64,000 nt of DNA from Diphasiastrum complanatum (GCA_029204225.1 CM055101.1:61915318-61979317); one strand, 5' to 3'; shown: positions 47,405 through 60,861, counted from the first letter of the stretch. Notes: generated from the sequence alone by a model not told the origin. Translations and numbers: made by a program.

Positions 47405-49080
47405 TTTTTTTTATTGCCAACATGTCTTGAGGTGTTCCTCGCAAAATACGATATATTCTTTGGAACTCCCATGCTATCAAGAAGCAAAATGTTATGCTTT
47501 CCAATTCGTACATACAACTATAGTCAAAGATGTGAAAAAATTAGATCCAATGATGACATAAATGGATCCATAATCTTTAGCTAAATTGGGTGCACATCAC
47601 ACAACATCAACAATGTAGAAAATCTCATTTCTAGCATGCAAAAAATCTCATTTCTATCATGAAAAATACACATAAAATCCAAGTGCCTACTGTTCATGTC
47701 CGTACTACAGCAGCTATACAACGGTCCTCACACGTGTGAAATCATTCCATACAAGTTTAGATGCATTCTACATACTAAAATCACCAATATCAAGAGAGAA
47801 GAGATAGAAGAAAAAAGCCCTCCAAAGATAATGAGAACATTTGATAAGTTTCTCCACATCGGTCCTGCTATATATAGCAACAAAATATCATTTGGCCACT
47901 TGCCAAATATTACCCTAATTGGTAGTTTCTAAATACTTACCAAAAAACCTAGTTTTACTTGACTCTATTCAATGTATCCAATCAACCAATAGAAATAGGT
48001 CCAAATCTGACCTTAACCCACCAAATACTCACTAAAAATAGTAAACTTATTATTTTTAGGTCTTATTAACATTAAGAAATCTATCTCTAAGTTTAAATCT
48101 AACTTTGGCCTCCAAATTGCCAAATAAAACCAACAAAACTAATTGACAATTTTCACATTCCGTCTTCAACTAGTTTTACCACACTACGTTGATCCATCTT
48201 AAGAATGATCTTCGTTAAGAATAGACCTCCTCTCTATGGTTTTGTAATGCTCAAAATAGAAACATTCATAATTGATATAGATGATAGTGTCCATATTGGA
48301 TGCTTCACTAAAAACCAACATGAAAGTAACATAGAATCATAATGAATAGATTCCTCCATGCTTCCACCTTTGATATCTCTGGAAAATAGCAGCAACCAAG
48401 CAATAAATGTGAGTGATAAACAAATGCTTGCCTTCATGAGAAATGTATGTGTCCAAAAACTCCCATATATGAGCCTCCATTGCCACCTTGCCACAAAGAA
48501 CTATCAACCCTTGGAAATCCATGAGTAAAAGAGTACAACAATGATTCTAATCTAGCTCCACATGACTCCATATAACTAGTAGGTAGCACTAGTCCATCTT
48601 CAAGATCCAAAATGACGAAGAACAATGTGTCTAGTTTCATCATATCTTGACAATTTGCACACACTCACATGAAATTGGTCAAACATGATATAGAATGAGT
48701 AAAGTAAGATCAAGAACACTTCCTTGCTAATCCTTTGCCTTTACTTAAGTCTTCAAACACCTGCAAAAATAGATCCTAATGTCTTTGACACTTGAGTTCC
48801 ATCTTGATGCCTTTTCCTGGCAAACAAAAACCAACCATATGCTCTTCCAAAAAATGCATCATAACCTTTGATCAAAACACATTTTACAGATCCAAACCTC
48901 TATAAAACCAGCACCTCAATCATGTAATCGAGATCACGAAAGATTACACCAAAAACCCCTTCACTATAGTGAAATCCGTGTCACCACCATAAAACCAACA
49001 CACCAATAGCATCACGAATCACTTTAAGAGATTAACTCTAACTCTAAGAGTTAGCACTTTCACCTTCCTTTTGATAGCTT
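47405..49080. other. Transposon debris, nothing else recognised
   Basis: 47405-47560 may continue the CACTA relic in another frame. 48030-48165 is a minus-strand member of dispersed family A. The short frames on the minus strand at 48234-48664 have no recognisable domain. Confidence 0.4.
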
Positions 49081-49460
49081 TGAAGCATTTTTCCTTCTTA
49101 GAGCGACCACCCTAGATGTGTACTTTGACTCATAAATTTTTTGAAGAGTTCTCGATGCCCCATAAGATGAGCACAAGCTCCTACCTCCTTGAGAAGCTCA
49201 TTTGAGATATTCATCTTGATGATATGTAAAGACTTGTTGGCCTTCCTTCGATAAATGATTTGATCTTGGATAAAATCAGGTTCCTCTTCAATACCTAAAC
49301 AATATCCATCATATCATTCATAGTTAGCAAGGATTCCATCCTTACCTTTCATATTGAGTAGTTGCTTGAGGTAAGCCTATCATTGCTCTCCAACAAAACC
49401 CCCTTGGTTTGCCATGATGATCAAACTTCTTCAACCTGTTCCAATGCACTTAGCACTCAC
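49080..49460 (-). pseudogene. Probable copia gag fragment
   Basis: On the minus strand, across frameshifts, the sequence reads KSLHIIKMNISNELLKEVG-like and HRELFKKFMSQSTH-like. This resembles the UBN2/gag segment that precedes the zinc knuckle. It lies 250-620 bp upstream of the YEATS start, on the opposite strand. Confidence 0.45.
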
Positions 49461-49705
49461 TTGAATCTTCAACAAATGAAATCACAAAGATTTGGAACTA
49501 CACAAATGTCTCTCTTAATCTTTAACAACACATAGAATTGATAAATCTTGATCAACAAATGATCACTACACAATAGAAAGAATCTTGAACCCTAAAGATC
49601 ATCAAAACACTTTTGAAAAAATCAAAAACCGTTGCCACAAGAGACCCTATTCAAACTTTGAGAGTAACTTGCAGAAGAGACCAGAATTATCCAGTCAGAT
49701 TTCAG

Positions 49706-52700
49706 ATGAAGAAGAGCCGCAATGAATGGGAGCACAATGACCAGGTAAGAGCGGGATCTTAAATTTGGGGTTGTTTCTCTGTGTGCGCATCCGTGAGCGT
49801 ATATGCATTCATATCCAAACAATTTTATTTGATTTATAGATGTTGTAACCCGTATGAGTAATTTTTACACTGAACCTGTTTAAGTGTTCTAGAACAATCA
49901 GAGTATAGGATAGAATGGATGTGTCTCAGGAATGAAGAAGTACAATGTCTCAAGTCAATTATGCTCCCAGGATCTGTCATGAAATTAACCCTTAATTTTG
50001 CCAGTTTCTTGTAAGATCTCTGAATTTGCCTTGTGATTGCACCTTATTTTATTGCACTTTTCCATTTATGATTTGTGATCATATGATGTGTAGAGAGCTT
50101 GCAATCTCTTTCCAATCGAAACCTGTGCTTCTGTGCATGCATGAAATAGTGCAAATGGAATGCTGTAATCTCCTTTTATGTGTAACTAGCAGGTCTTGGT
50201 TACGTTTTTTCTTATTTGTATTAGCTGTTGCTATTTTTACAATCTAAAAATCCTTTATTATTTAATGACTTTTGCAGAATGCTATCAAAAGGGTCAAGGA
50301 TATTGAGATCTCCGTTCCAATTGTGTATGGGACAATATCATTTTGGCTTGGCAAGAAAGCAGATGAGTACGTTTGGTTGATTCATATGTTTAAAATTTAT
50401 CTATGGTGTATGTGACTTCCTTTGAAGCTTGCATTTTAGCTTATGAAGAATAAGTTTGTACATGTATCTCATCAGTTTATTTTCTGTTTTCTATAGCTGC
50501 AAAATAAAGGATTTTTGACCTCTTCATAGTCTGGAGTAATTGCTAGGTAGTAGAAAGGTTTTCTGAGTAGCAAACCTAGTCTTGGCGTATGTTTCTATCA
50601 TGCTACTTATGTTCAATAATTCGTGATCCCTTCAGGCTTCATTCGCATAAGTGGACAGTGTATGTACGTAGTGCAGCCAATGAGGATCTTTGTGTGGTGA
50701 TAAAGAAGGTCGTATTTCAGCTACATCCGAGCTTCAACAATCCAACCAGAGTGGTGGAGGCTGCTCCTTTTGAGTTGAATGAATCAGGATGGGGAGAGTT
50801 TGAGATAGGAATTACAGTTTTTTTCCATGGAGATGTTGGTGAAAAACCCCTTGAGTTGTATGTGCAGCTTTGTTGATTGTTGGCATATTTTGTGTTTGTT
50901 GAATACTGGTCACTGTCTTGCTTTGTTTTGCTAAGAAGAGTAGCCATTCCAAATGTTTCTAATTCCCATTCTTATTCGCATTCTTCTTTATGCAAGAGCT
51001 GATTATTATCACATTTGGCAGGTTCCATCATTTAAAGCTTTATCCAGTAGATGAGTCAGGCCCTCAGAGCACAAAGAAGCCCGTTGTTATGGAAGCCTAT
51101 GATGAAATTGTTTTCAATGAGCCTCCAGAGGCTTTCTTTGCCAGGCTGCGGAATTATCCTGCAGCCGTAGTTTCTTCACATACTGCATCCGGCACAGTCC
51201 ATCTATCAGCAGGTATACTACGTTGAAAGACTGAAATTCTTTATCAATGTCCTAGACATCTCTAGGTTCTTGCATTGTTTGGGTTCTTAGTATCTCAAAT
51301 CTTGCTCAGTCTGATCCTATGTGGATAGTAGTGCGTTTTTGGCTCTTAAGGGAGCCTTGTCTTCCTCTGTTCTTTTGAGCTCCTTTTCTTCATTGAACTA
51401 TTTCTAGTCTTATTGCATTCACAAGTTCATTGAAAAAAGTCATAAGATAGTACAGTAGTTAAGCTTTTGATTTTTTTGCGGTTGTTTTATTACAGATCTT
51501 TTGTATCTGCCAATGGTTGATTGGCAAACCAATACTTATTGCTAAGGTATTTCTTTAACAGTTAGTACTTAATAACTGGTGTAGATGCAGCCGTTTCTAC
51601 TGAGTGCATGAATGAGAAAAGGAGCGGGGATACTAAGGACCATCCATTGGGGCAGTGGTTCCTGAAACATTCAGAAGCTGATGAGTTATCTAGCATAGCT
51701 GCAGCACGACAACAGGTACATTTTTCATGTTCCAATAGATTCCATGATGCCTGCATTACCTGCCTTTATATATTATTGATTAAATAGTGCTCCACTGGTC
51801 ATGTGTTGGTTACCTGCCAAGGAAGTTAGATGATAGCAACTATGGCCAATTCTGTGCAATCTAGCCATGATAAACTTGCCCATTCAGGCTTAGATAATGA
51901 CTCATGAGACTGTAAATTTCAATATAATGTAGCTTATCAAACTAGGTTGCATTAACAAAAGTGCTAGCAGAACCACTGTTTAGTACATTTGAAACCAATG
52001 CAATGTTAACAATCATCAAGTCTCAGATCAAGGCTTCCCGCATAGAAAGCAATTGATAAGTGATCGATCAGCTAAGGAGCTATTGTTATGTAGTATTATC
52101 CTAGACATATTATCAATGTATAAGGTACTATTATATTATGTTCTAAAAGCCCATGGAGAGATAGAGAGCGATTGGTCTGAATTTTACCCAAGACCAAAAC
52201 CAAGATCCCTAAACCCTATATCCCAAAGCTTGCAATATTGGATTTAGGGAACAATCGAGTGAAGACTGTTGAATGAATGCGGAAAGAAACTGACTGCAAA
52301 AAAAATCACCTGAAGACGCAAAATGTTGAATCTGATTATGAAGATCAACCATTGACAAAGCTCTCTTAACCAGTGCTCCTAGGTTAAAAAATGTACGATA
52401 CAATTTGAGCTAGAGTTTTTAGGTGTTTTTCAATCTATTATTTCGAATGTTTCTGGTCAGTACGTTCTGGAACATACTGTGCGGAACGTACAGTGTATTC
52501 TGAACGGTGTCCCTAAGAATCGGTTTCTGAGATATCAATATATAAGGTTCTGTTATTATGCCCCAGAAGCACAAGGAGATAGAGAGTGAGTGGCCTGAGA
52601 TGTCACGTTGTTCCCTTTAGTAGTTATTTGATCATCAATGCAAAAATGATGTGAGAGGAGCATTTTTAATGATGGAAGGAACAACCAAAACAGAAGTTTA

Positions 52701-52814
52701 CTCAATGTAGTTTGTTTTCTGTGACAGGTCCAAAGCCAAATCATGAAACTTAAGCAAGATCTTGATGTGCTGGAGACTGAAGTGTTGCAGTTGAAATCAA
52801 GTGCACGTGCCTGA
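49706..52814 (+). CDS. TAF14: YEATS-domain protein of the TAF14/GAS41 type, 6 exons, 252 aa
   Basis: Reader of acylated histone lysines that works as a shared subunit of chromatin and transcription complexes (TFIID, SWR1 and NuA4 types) in the nucleus. Exons: 49706-49744, 50278-50366, 50636-50857, 51022-51212, 51585-51715, 52728-52814. All introns are GT-AG with matching phases. The YEATS domain runs from about residue 18 to 150: the strand [10 protein letters not shown], then HKWTVYV (47-53), the QLHPSF loop with a cage histidine near 73, GWGEFEI (94-100) and HHLKLYP (119-125). The C-terminal residues 200-247 hold the conserved [13 protein letters not shown] stretch and a short coiled coil, as in plant TAF14b. 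Length fits the plant family (about 250-280 aa). Exon 1 codes for only 13 residues not conserved in the family; its ATG at 49706 was chosen because it is in phase 0 with exon 2 and ends at a GTAAGA donor. That exon is the least certain part. TAF14 and GAS41 paralogues cannot be separated here. Confidence 0.88.
52109..52606. repeat. Direct repeats in YEATS intron 5
   Basis: About 75 bases at 52109-52184 recur at 52532-52606 (TATCAAT(G/A)TATAAGGT, AGAGATAGAGAG(C/T)GA and (G/T)GGTCTGA-type words). Between them are GTTCTGGAAC and GCGGAACGT words. They look like ends of a small insertion; no target duplication was confirmed. Confidence 0.5.
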
Positions 52815-55456
52815 CATTGATGCTGGTGATTGAAATATTCCGGTTGAGTGGGCGTTCCTGACATCAAATGATGGGTTCAGACAAAAATCGAAATTTGAAT
52901 TTAACTGCAAGTTATGATTTCCATTGGCAGTGTCATACTTGAATCTCAAGCTTCACTAGCTTTTACTCCTGGTCTGTGATGGAATCAGTTCTACATGAAG
53001 CTCAGTGCAAGTTTCACAGGCTTGTCTCTAGAAATTTAAGGAATGCCTCCAGGCTGTAGGTTGCTACAGGCAGAAAGTCAGTAAATTTTTGAGATGCTGC
53101 ACTTACAAGAAGCAATTCATGGAAATCTGAATCACATTGCTGCACACATCATAAGTCATAGCAATGATCATTTTTGGGGATGATATCCCTAACTGAAAGG
53201 AATATTATGAAGGTGCAGGACTTTGCTTTACTGTACCTGAATATTCTCAAACATGTACTCAATGGTTTTACAGCTGAAATATCTGGGTGCAATTGGAATT
53301 GGTCGTTGTAAATGTTGCTACAGGGAGCAAGTTCATTTTTTGATTAGCGTGTCTGTGGCCTTTTAATGGTATGTCGCTGATTTTTCTTGTGATTTGCAAC
53401 TTCTAAGTGCTGGGATTGCAACCTTTGTAGAAAAAAATAATATTGATGGGTTTGTAAAAATGATAATGCAGATAGTTGTGGATAGGTGTAAAGGGTAAGT
53501 ATTAGCCTTCTCCCTTTCTATAGCCTTACTATGGCCTACCAATGGTATGTTGCCGGTTTTTGTTGTGATTTGCAAGTTTGAAATGCACTTCAAGATTCAT
53601 AATTTGCCATCATCCTGATTTTAAAAGTCATAATCCACTCAGCATTTGTCTTATAGCTTGATTTTTAAAAGTTTTTGAAACAGAATCCACGAAGTCAGCT
53701 ATTTTGCTGCACTGTACATTTGTGAGGAATGCCAATCTTTGCACCGTTTTATCTACTCCAAGAATGAATAGTAAAATTCTGTGTCAATTCTTTATCACAG
53801 TATCAAATGTTTGAGAGAATGCAATCTGATGAAATGCAATGCATGTAAGTAGAAATTTCAGAATGGAATGCATATTGAAAGACATTTAACGAGCTTTACA
53901 AACTTCTAGTTTCTTTTGCTTTTCCTTTTAGGCACTTTTGATCAATGAGCTTATTGTTTTTTTTTACATGTAAGGACTCCTCTTTTGAGCGGTACAAATG
54001 ATATTGGATTTGTGTAAGCTGTAAAATGAGATTCTCAGATTTATGGCCTTTTGCGGCAGGTTTAAAATCTCATACTGTTTGCAGGGCTAGGAGTTCGGCT
54101 GAGTGAAAGATTGTAAAAAAGGTTTTTATGTCGATAAATCTTCTTTGGACATGGCATTAACAAAAAGTGAATTGGTAAAAATGACTCACGGGACACTTTA
54201 TCGGCGAATGCTGTTAACAATTTTGAGCTGATGTGCTTTATGGGTAGGTAGCATAATGCCCTGATCGACAATGGATAGCATTTGCTTTCTTTGTGCAATG
54301 CCAAAAGTGGGATAGTTATTGGAAATAAAGTACAAGGTAAATAAAGATACAGGCTGAAAGCTCAAGACTCTCCAGGTGTTGGGACACAACTACAGCCTCA
54401 GAGATTTAATTGTTCAATAATGTATTTTGGTATTTACGGGGAGCTTGAACTAGTGTTCAAAGAAACTTTGGATGACAGGCTAACCAATTAGGCCAACCCA
54501 TTGCATAAATTGTTAGATTATGAGGCAATTGTGTTTATCTACAAGGAAAAATAATAGGAAAGAATAAATAATGATGCATAGACATGCATTGAAAGAAACT
54601 ATCATGCAACATGACACAACAATCCCCCAAAAATGATAGAACGATCGGATACAAAGTAGCAGCAGCAGGATGGTGTCTTGTTGATCATGCTAATGGGACT
54701 TAGATTCTTGGGAGACTTCAAAGATTTCACATCGGTATGATAGAAATGCATAGTAAACTATACTTTCTAAATAGTAGATGTGCAAAATTGATAGGTAACA
54801 AGCCAACAACTAGCTTCCTACTAGAGAACTATGCAGATATACATAACATAGATTTGGGTGATTGCTAGCATCTAGTAGATTCATTTACACTAATTATCTC
54901 TTTTTGTTTTTGGCATGTTAGTTCTTATCACTCTAAGACTTTAAAGCAAATTTATGTTTGCCACACTCTCTCAACATTGGAGCTTTTTACTATCATGGAG
55001 TTGTGTTTCTTCATGCTGATTTCTGATGGCATCAACCGAGGTGTTAATGGTATCTTGGTCAAATTCTCTTGATAGGAAGTCTTTTGTGTTGGAAAATGAT
55101 AAATGCACAACACTCTATCAGCACATCTACCTATTCTGAAATAGCTATGAAATAATATTTTGAAATCACGGAATTGAAAGCTAATTCAGACTTTCTCGCA
55201 AAATAGGTCATTCATAAAACAGAAAACAATGTTGGAAACTGGGCAATGCACGCTGATCTTATTTAGAAAAACTTAGACTTAAAAAGTTTGTTAAACAGTG
55301 ACTATTGCATCTCTGCTATTCTGATCTGTATTGGATCGTGATCTAGATTCACTCAATAATCTCTTACAACATCATTAACTTCTTTTTAACCAACCTAAAA
55401 CACTAATGAATTATATCTATTTATGGTTGCACATAATTGCTTAACAATCTCTGCTT
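52815..55456. other. YEATS 3' flank and intergenic sequence
   Basis: The YEATS 3' UTR should begin here. A 50-base word (AATGGTATGT(C/T)GC(T/C)G, TTGTGATTTGCAA) occurs at about 53365 and 53540. Otherwise no coding or structured feature was recognised. Confidence 0.4.
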
Positions 55457-55755
55457 GTGTTACGTCCATGTCCGGTTTAGAGGATTCAGAATAATCCTTG
55501 GTGTGGATATTCGGCACTCCAATATACAAATTTATTAGTTACGCATCATATTCCGAACTAGGCCAGAAATGGAATTAATCATTAGAAAAAATTTGGCCTT
55601 GGAAAGGGCCCTATAAGGATTGCCACGTAGGATGACAATTTTTTGGCAATGCAAAATACTAAAATAAAATCTTTTTCTGCCCGCAGTCCTGCCCACGTAG
55701 TCTTCGATGGTTAGCTATTATGTGCATAGGATAGTCTGTGGCTGAAAAAAAATCA

Positions 55756-56094
55756 TAACTTTTGAATGACAACTCGAATTGAGACAATTATGGTGCCATT
55801 AGAAAGCCCTCGGCAAGAGCTTTTCAAAGACACTTGACATGACCAGTTCCGAGCTACGGTGAAGAAGTTATGGCCAGTCAAAGTTTTGGTTGGTCAACAC
55901 TTGCTATCTCTTTCAAGCGTAGTTGACCACGCTTGAAAGAGATAGCAAGTGTTTACTGACCAAAACTTTGACTGGCCATAACTTCTTCACCTTAGCTTGG
56001 AACTGGGTCATGTTGGGTGTCATTGAAAAGCTCTCGTCGAGGGCTTTCTAATGGCATCATAATCATCTCAATCCGAGTTGTCGTTCAAAAGTTA
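55756..56094. repeat. Long near-perfect inverted repeat (165-bp arms, 8-nt loop)
   Basis: The left arm 55756-55920 and right arm 55929-56094 are reverse complements over their whole length with scattered mismatches. Examples are GAAGAAGTTATGGCCAGTCA against TGACTGGCCATAACTTCTTC, and CACTTGCTATCTCTTTCAAG against its complement. The loop is 55921-55928. Either strand would fold into a long double-stranded RNA hairpin. It has no coding frame and could be a fold-back element or a small-RNA source. Confidence 0.9.
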
Positions 56095-56399
56095 CACTGT
56101 TTTTTTTTTTTTTTAGTTGCATACTATACTACAAATAAAATAGCTTATTTACGGGCTGCCCCCGACGCAAAATTACAGTTTTTTTTAAAAAGAAAAGAAA
56201 ATCAATATGAAGGAGCTACATTACGTAGATTTCAAATTTGAGTGTTTTGATTGGACCAGGTGGAAGAAACTTTTGAGAAAAAAAATAAAAAGTATCTTTT
56301 TGAAAGGCCTCTTTTGTGTTCAAATTTTATCTAATGAACCTTGTGAGGGCCCAAGCACTCCAATTAGGACATGTGGAGTAGTGCATGGTGATTGATAGT

Positions 56400-56712
56400 T
56401 TTTATGCATGCTGAGGAGATCAAAGCGTTTGAATGGGGATTTAGCAAAGGATCAAGGGTCCTGGAAAGAATATTTATAGGCTCTAGGGATCTATATTTAC
56501 CTACAAGGACTCGCCCTCCAGATTTCGGTTTCTAGTTGCTAGAAGCATCTCCTCTCTTGTATTCAATCACCCTAGCTCGAGGGTGAAGCAGATTAGAGAT
56601 TGACTTTCAGTTTCTACTTGGTTGGGTGGTTTGTCTCCACATCACTTCTTTTGGCACATGCAACAGGATATTAAGGATCTACACTTGGGGATCTTTATAG
56701 TGGTATCAAAGC
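56400..56712 (+). mobile_element. Probable LTR end with tRNA-Met primer site
   Basis: TGGTATCAAAGC at 56701-56712 fits the primer site with one or two changes. The preceding bases contain words typical of plant LTR R/U5 regions (TATTTATAGG, TTGTATTCAATCACC). A possible gag start (ATGACAGGTTCTAATG) is at 56948. 56950-58360 shows no recognisable pol. Confidence 0.5.
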
Positions 56713-58364
56713 CTGACTTTGCATCGATTAAAAGGTGGAGATGTTTTTTGTTTTTTTTTTTCTTTGTAGCTTTTTGCAACTTTTGGTAGTAGCTCTTTTT
56801 TTTTTTTTTTTTTTTTTTCTTTTCCTGGTGGTGGTGGTTTTTTTAGGATCTTGATTGTTTTCAGTCTAAAGATCAGTGTTATTGATTTTTTCCATTGCTG
56901 TGATTGCAAATTATTTGATTTTTGACCTTTTTTCGTTTTTAGTCATTATGACAGGTTCTAATGATTGCATGCCAGTTATATAGTCAACATTGTGAAATTT
57001 CACACGTGTGGGAATGCCCTAGTGTGTGTGAATGATCTCCTAAGCAAAGCTTATGCACTTTAGATCAATACTAGATTGAAATCCAACATCTAGATCAAAA
57101 TCTAAGGCAAAGAGGCAAAGATAGATGCATAGATTGATAGCCAAAGTGTTTCTACATGTAAGAGAAGTACTTCATGAAAAAAACTAAGTAAAATTAAGCT
57201 CCCCTCCTCAGGTAGAGAGAGAATAGATCAATTGGTCTCGGGTAGAGAGAGAAGTTAAGACACACAAAAACTTGATTACACTCAAATTTGCTCAAAATCT
57301 CAATCACATAATGATTGGTAGAGAGAGTACATATAAAACTCGTGGAAAGTTATGCTTACTTCCTATTGGACCCCTAGGGCCTAGCCTCTCTAATGCTATT
57401 GGATGAGTGATGCATCCATCTTGTGATTCTATTGGACCCTTCATGAGGATTTCTCAATTTTGATTGGACCCTTTGACCAAAGCCAACACTTTGACTTGAT
57501 CACTCATCAAATTACATTAACACAAGTGTCACAAGCCTATTTACAAGCCTAACTAGCTCGAGATTGCATCACTTACACTACTTTGGCTCAATAGAGGCAT
57601 TACATGTGGATTTGACCAATTTGCCATCTATGCCAATTTTGGCCCTATCAAAACTCTACACCAAGATGCTTGACATAAAAACTTAGGAAACTCCTAAAGC
57701 TATGATAGATAACTTTTTATGATTTTCACAAACATTGGTTCAAGATAGTATTTTGGTCAAAATTTGTTGATTTTGGCTAAAATCAATCAATAATGATCGA
57801 TATTGAGCATAATCAGAACTTTAGTGCTTACATGTGGTTGAGATAATATCTAGGGTCTGATTGCACTTACATGTGGCTAAGATCCAACAAAACATGCCGA
57901 AAAAGTTGAAAATTGGTCAGAAAATGTGGGTTTTTTTTTCCCACTTTTTTGGGAGTTTGAATCAATAACTTTGCATAAAACTTTGTATGCATATTTTCAG
58001 AGGTGCAATGAAACTATTCAGAGGTTGTAAGCAAGTTTGGTAGGCTGACGTTTCTATTGAAGTCCCAAAACCCAAAAAATTAGAGTATTTTTGATGATTT
58101 TCGGGCATAACTCTTTTTACAATACTTGAAACTCATGGACATGTATAAAATCTGAAAGGTAGGTGAAATTACCTCCAATTCAAGCCCTCTACACCTATTT
58201 TGGTGCTTGGAGGCTTAGGCAACAATTCATCGAAGTTTCCTTGGGAGCTGGCCTCCTTGAAACCTGCTGGACCTTATAGAAGCTTCTATTGATCTCTAAT
58301 GAACCTCTATAGACTATTTGTAATGTCTATTAGATGGCATGGAAAGCATAGATGTGAATTTTGA

Positions 58365-58565
58365 CAAAAGCTCCTTGGAAAAGTGCACCCTCTTATAGGT
58401 TTTTCCAACCCCAATAGCTTGCATGTGTGGATAATAGGGCCTAGGTTGACATGGCATGCATTTTGCTAACCTACTCTTCCTCTGTACTGTGCTTTACAAC
58501 GTCCAATTTGGTGGTCTATAGCGAAAGTTATAATCGTTTGGCAATTTTCAGTTTATATTTTGGCA
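58365..58565 (+). repeat. Dispersed repeat family B, copy 2
   Basis: Same orientation as 43478-43680; the shared words include CTTGGAAAAGTG, TTGCTAACCTACTCT, TGTACTGTGCTTTACA and CCAATTTGGTG. Confidence 0.7.
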
Positions 58566-58879
58566 AAATTTTAGAATATCATAATTAAAGTTCCATCATT
58601 CAATTTCAAACCGGTTCTCTAGCAATTCATCCTAGGTTTGTCAGCAGATTATCAGAATGAATGTAAGCAAAATATGTTTCAGTCTTTTGATAATATTGCA
58701 CGAATTGTGAAAGCCTATGATCCTACAATGTGACAACAATGAAGTAATTTCAAGCTAATCCATTGACAGAAAGGAAAGAAATGAGTTCGTGAGAAAACTC
58801 CGATAAAAAACTTTGATAAGCTTCATCAAATGACATTAAAGGTAAGTAAAAGAAACAAATGTCTCGAAAAAAAGACTAA

Positions 58880-58945
58880 GAAGAGGAATTATTGTTCTAT
58901 TTGCAAGAAGCTTGGACATGTTATGAAATTATGTCAAGAGAGAGA
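58880..58945 (+). pseudogene. Gag CCHC zinc knuckle fragment
   Basis: The plus strand reads KKRNYCSICKKLGHVMKLCQ, with spacing C-x2-C-x4-H-x4-C, the zinc knuckle of retroelement gag proteins. Sequence just before is basic (SRKKTKK), as usual for copia. Upstream gag in 58640-58880 is frameshifted and only weakly recognisable. Confidence 0.6.
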
Positions 58946-59212
58946 GAAACCCCACAACTCAAGTAATTGAGATGCTAGAAACTTGACATGGAAACTGAAG
59001 CAAGCAATCATAGATATAAGTATTTCTAGCATAGTCTCCTAACAAAATTTGGTTGACTTTGAACAATGTTTAAAAATGCCACAATCAATACACAAAGACT
59101 TGGTCAATTCTACAAGATAAAACTTTGGATCTTCCAAGTTGGAAGAGCACATGTTTCTAAAAAACATTAGAATAACCTGAGGAAGCGATAAATTAATCAT
59201 GTCAGTTTATCC

Positions 59213-59219
<7 letters not shown>

Positions 59220-59290
<71 letters not shown>
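59220..59290. repeat. (CT)n microsatellite
   Basis: About 35 CT units. The preceding bases do not carry the LINE 3'-end word, so this tract is not evidently a LINE tail. Confidence 0.95.
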
Positions 59291-59294
<4 letters not shown>

Positions 59295-60664
59295 GTAAAG
59301 AAGATGATATTACTCCGTTTACAAACTATCTACAATCCTTTGATAGAAACCCAATAAGGTGATCAAAGAATTGCACAATTTTATAATTAAAACAATGCCC
59401 CAATCGTAAAAAAAATGATCAAAGTTGAAATCAAAAGAAATCACAAAGAAATTTTAGGGCTCTTAAAATTTTGGATCACAATAATGTCAATTGATGTTGG
59501 ATGTTGAAAAGCTTCTAAATGAATACAATAGAGAACGTACCTACTCATAAAGAGTTACTCAATCTGAATGTTTACAAGAAAAAAAACAATCAATATTCGT
59601 CTTTGTATGTTAAATCTCACATTGTACGTCCAATTAACCAACATACTTTTGAAATTCACTAGCATAATAGTGTGAGATCATACATTCTAATTTCAAATTT
59701 TGTTCAATTCGCACAAGTTCAATATTATATTTGTACAATATCGAAGCTGTGCACAAAAAGAATTTTAGCTACACCAAACACTCTACACACATATTCGATA
59801 TCTTGTATGAGATATTTTCATGACTATTGATTCGACGTCAATCGAATAAAAATTGTGTACCTGCATTGTAACAATGCAAAATTTTTAATCTATAGAAATG
59901 ATTTGGCCATAATGAGATTAAATACTTGCACCAATAAAGAGTTGAGGGACAAATTTTCCATTCACAATGAAGTTGGAATATTGAGGAATATCATGTTCCA
60001 AAAGTGTAAGCACCAATCCAATTCAATAGTAGTTACTATTTCCTACATTGCATTTGAAATATGTATGAGATCGGTGTGTATATTATCTCTATAGTCTTGA
60101 TTTATTGGTAGCCATTTTCTATTCAAGTTTTGTCGTATTTGATAATGAAAGATAAGGGTAAGCCTTTGCTCTTGAATATTGTGGCGGAAGCTTAGAGACA
60201 ACCTTTTATTTCTATACTTTATATCTTTATTTGATTTATGATCCCAACCTGTACTCCTAAGTTTTGATTAAAATCATTAAGAATTATTGCAGTTTTTGAC
60301 CTGAGCAATTAAAAAGAAACCTACAAATATAGATATTGGCACAAACTAGCACAAAATATAGATGCACATTTTCTCATCCAATACTTATTTTGAATGTTTG
60401 TATATCATTATACATATTGCAACATAAAGACTCTACTGTAATATCATTAGAGACAACTCGTTTGTCAATTTGAAGATTGGAAAGTGGAATGGTCTCCAAT
60501 TTTCTTGCTCCTCCATTCAAATTTGCAGTATATACAACATCATGATAAAATATTTTAAACTCTACAAGTTCTTTTGGAGTTCTTTCTTTACATTGCAAAG
60601 TTTCTATTTATGAGTGGACATCTCTCATATGAATCTAGTTTCGAGGTGGTGGGGCATGTACAAA

Positions 60665-60735
60665 CAAACATATGTGTGCTCAGAGACAAGATTGGGCATG
60701 TTCAACAAACATATGTGTGCTCAGAGACAAGATTG
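60665..60735. repeat. 41-bp tandem duplication upstream of SmG
   Basis: CAAACATATGTGTGCTCAGA and GACAAGATTG occur at 60665 and again at 60706, a 41-bp period, about 340-380 bp before the SmG start codon. 59291-60660 shows no gene. Confidence 0.85.
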
Positions 60736-60861
60736 TTTCGCCGATAAAAAGTTACCATGTGGCAAATGTTTTGAATTTTTTTTCTTGGGTGAGGGGCCAA
60801 AATGCCTTGTCTTTAAGATCCATTGCAATGGAAGGGGCAGCCTTGATCAAGAATGACCTAG

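Noticed and set aside
49734-49744. Alternative YEATS start at the ATG 49714 (MNGSTMT)
   Set aside because: Joined to exon 2 it gives the wrong phase; only the ATG at 49706 reads into the YEATS frame.
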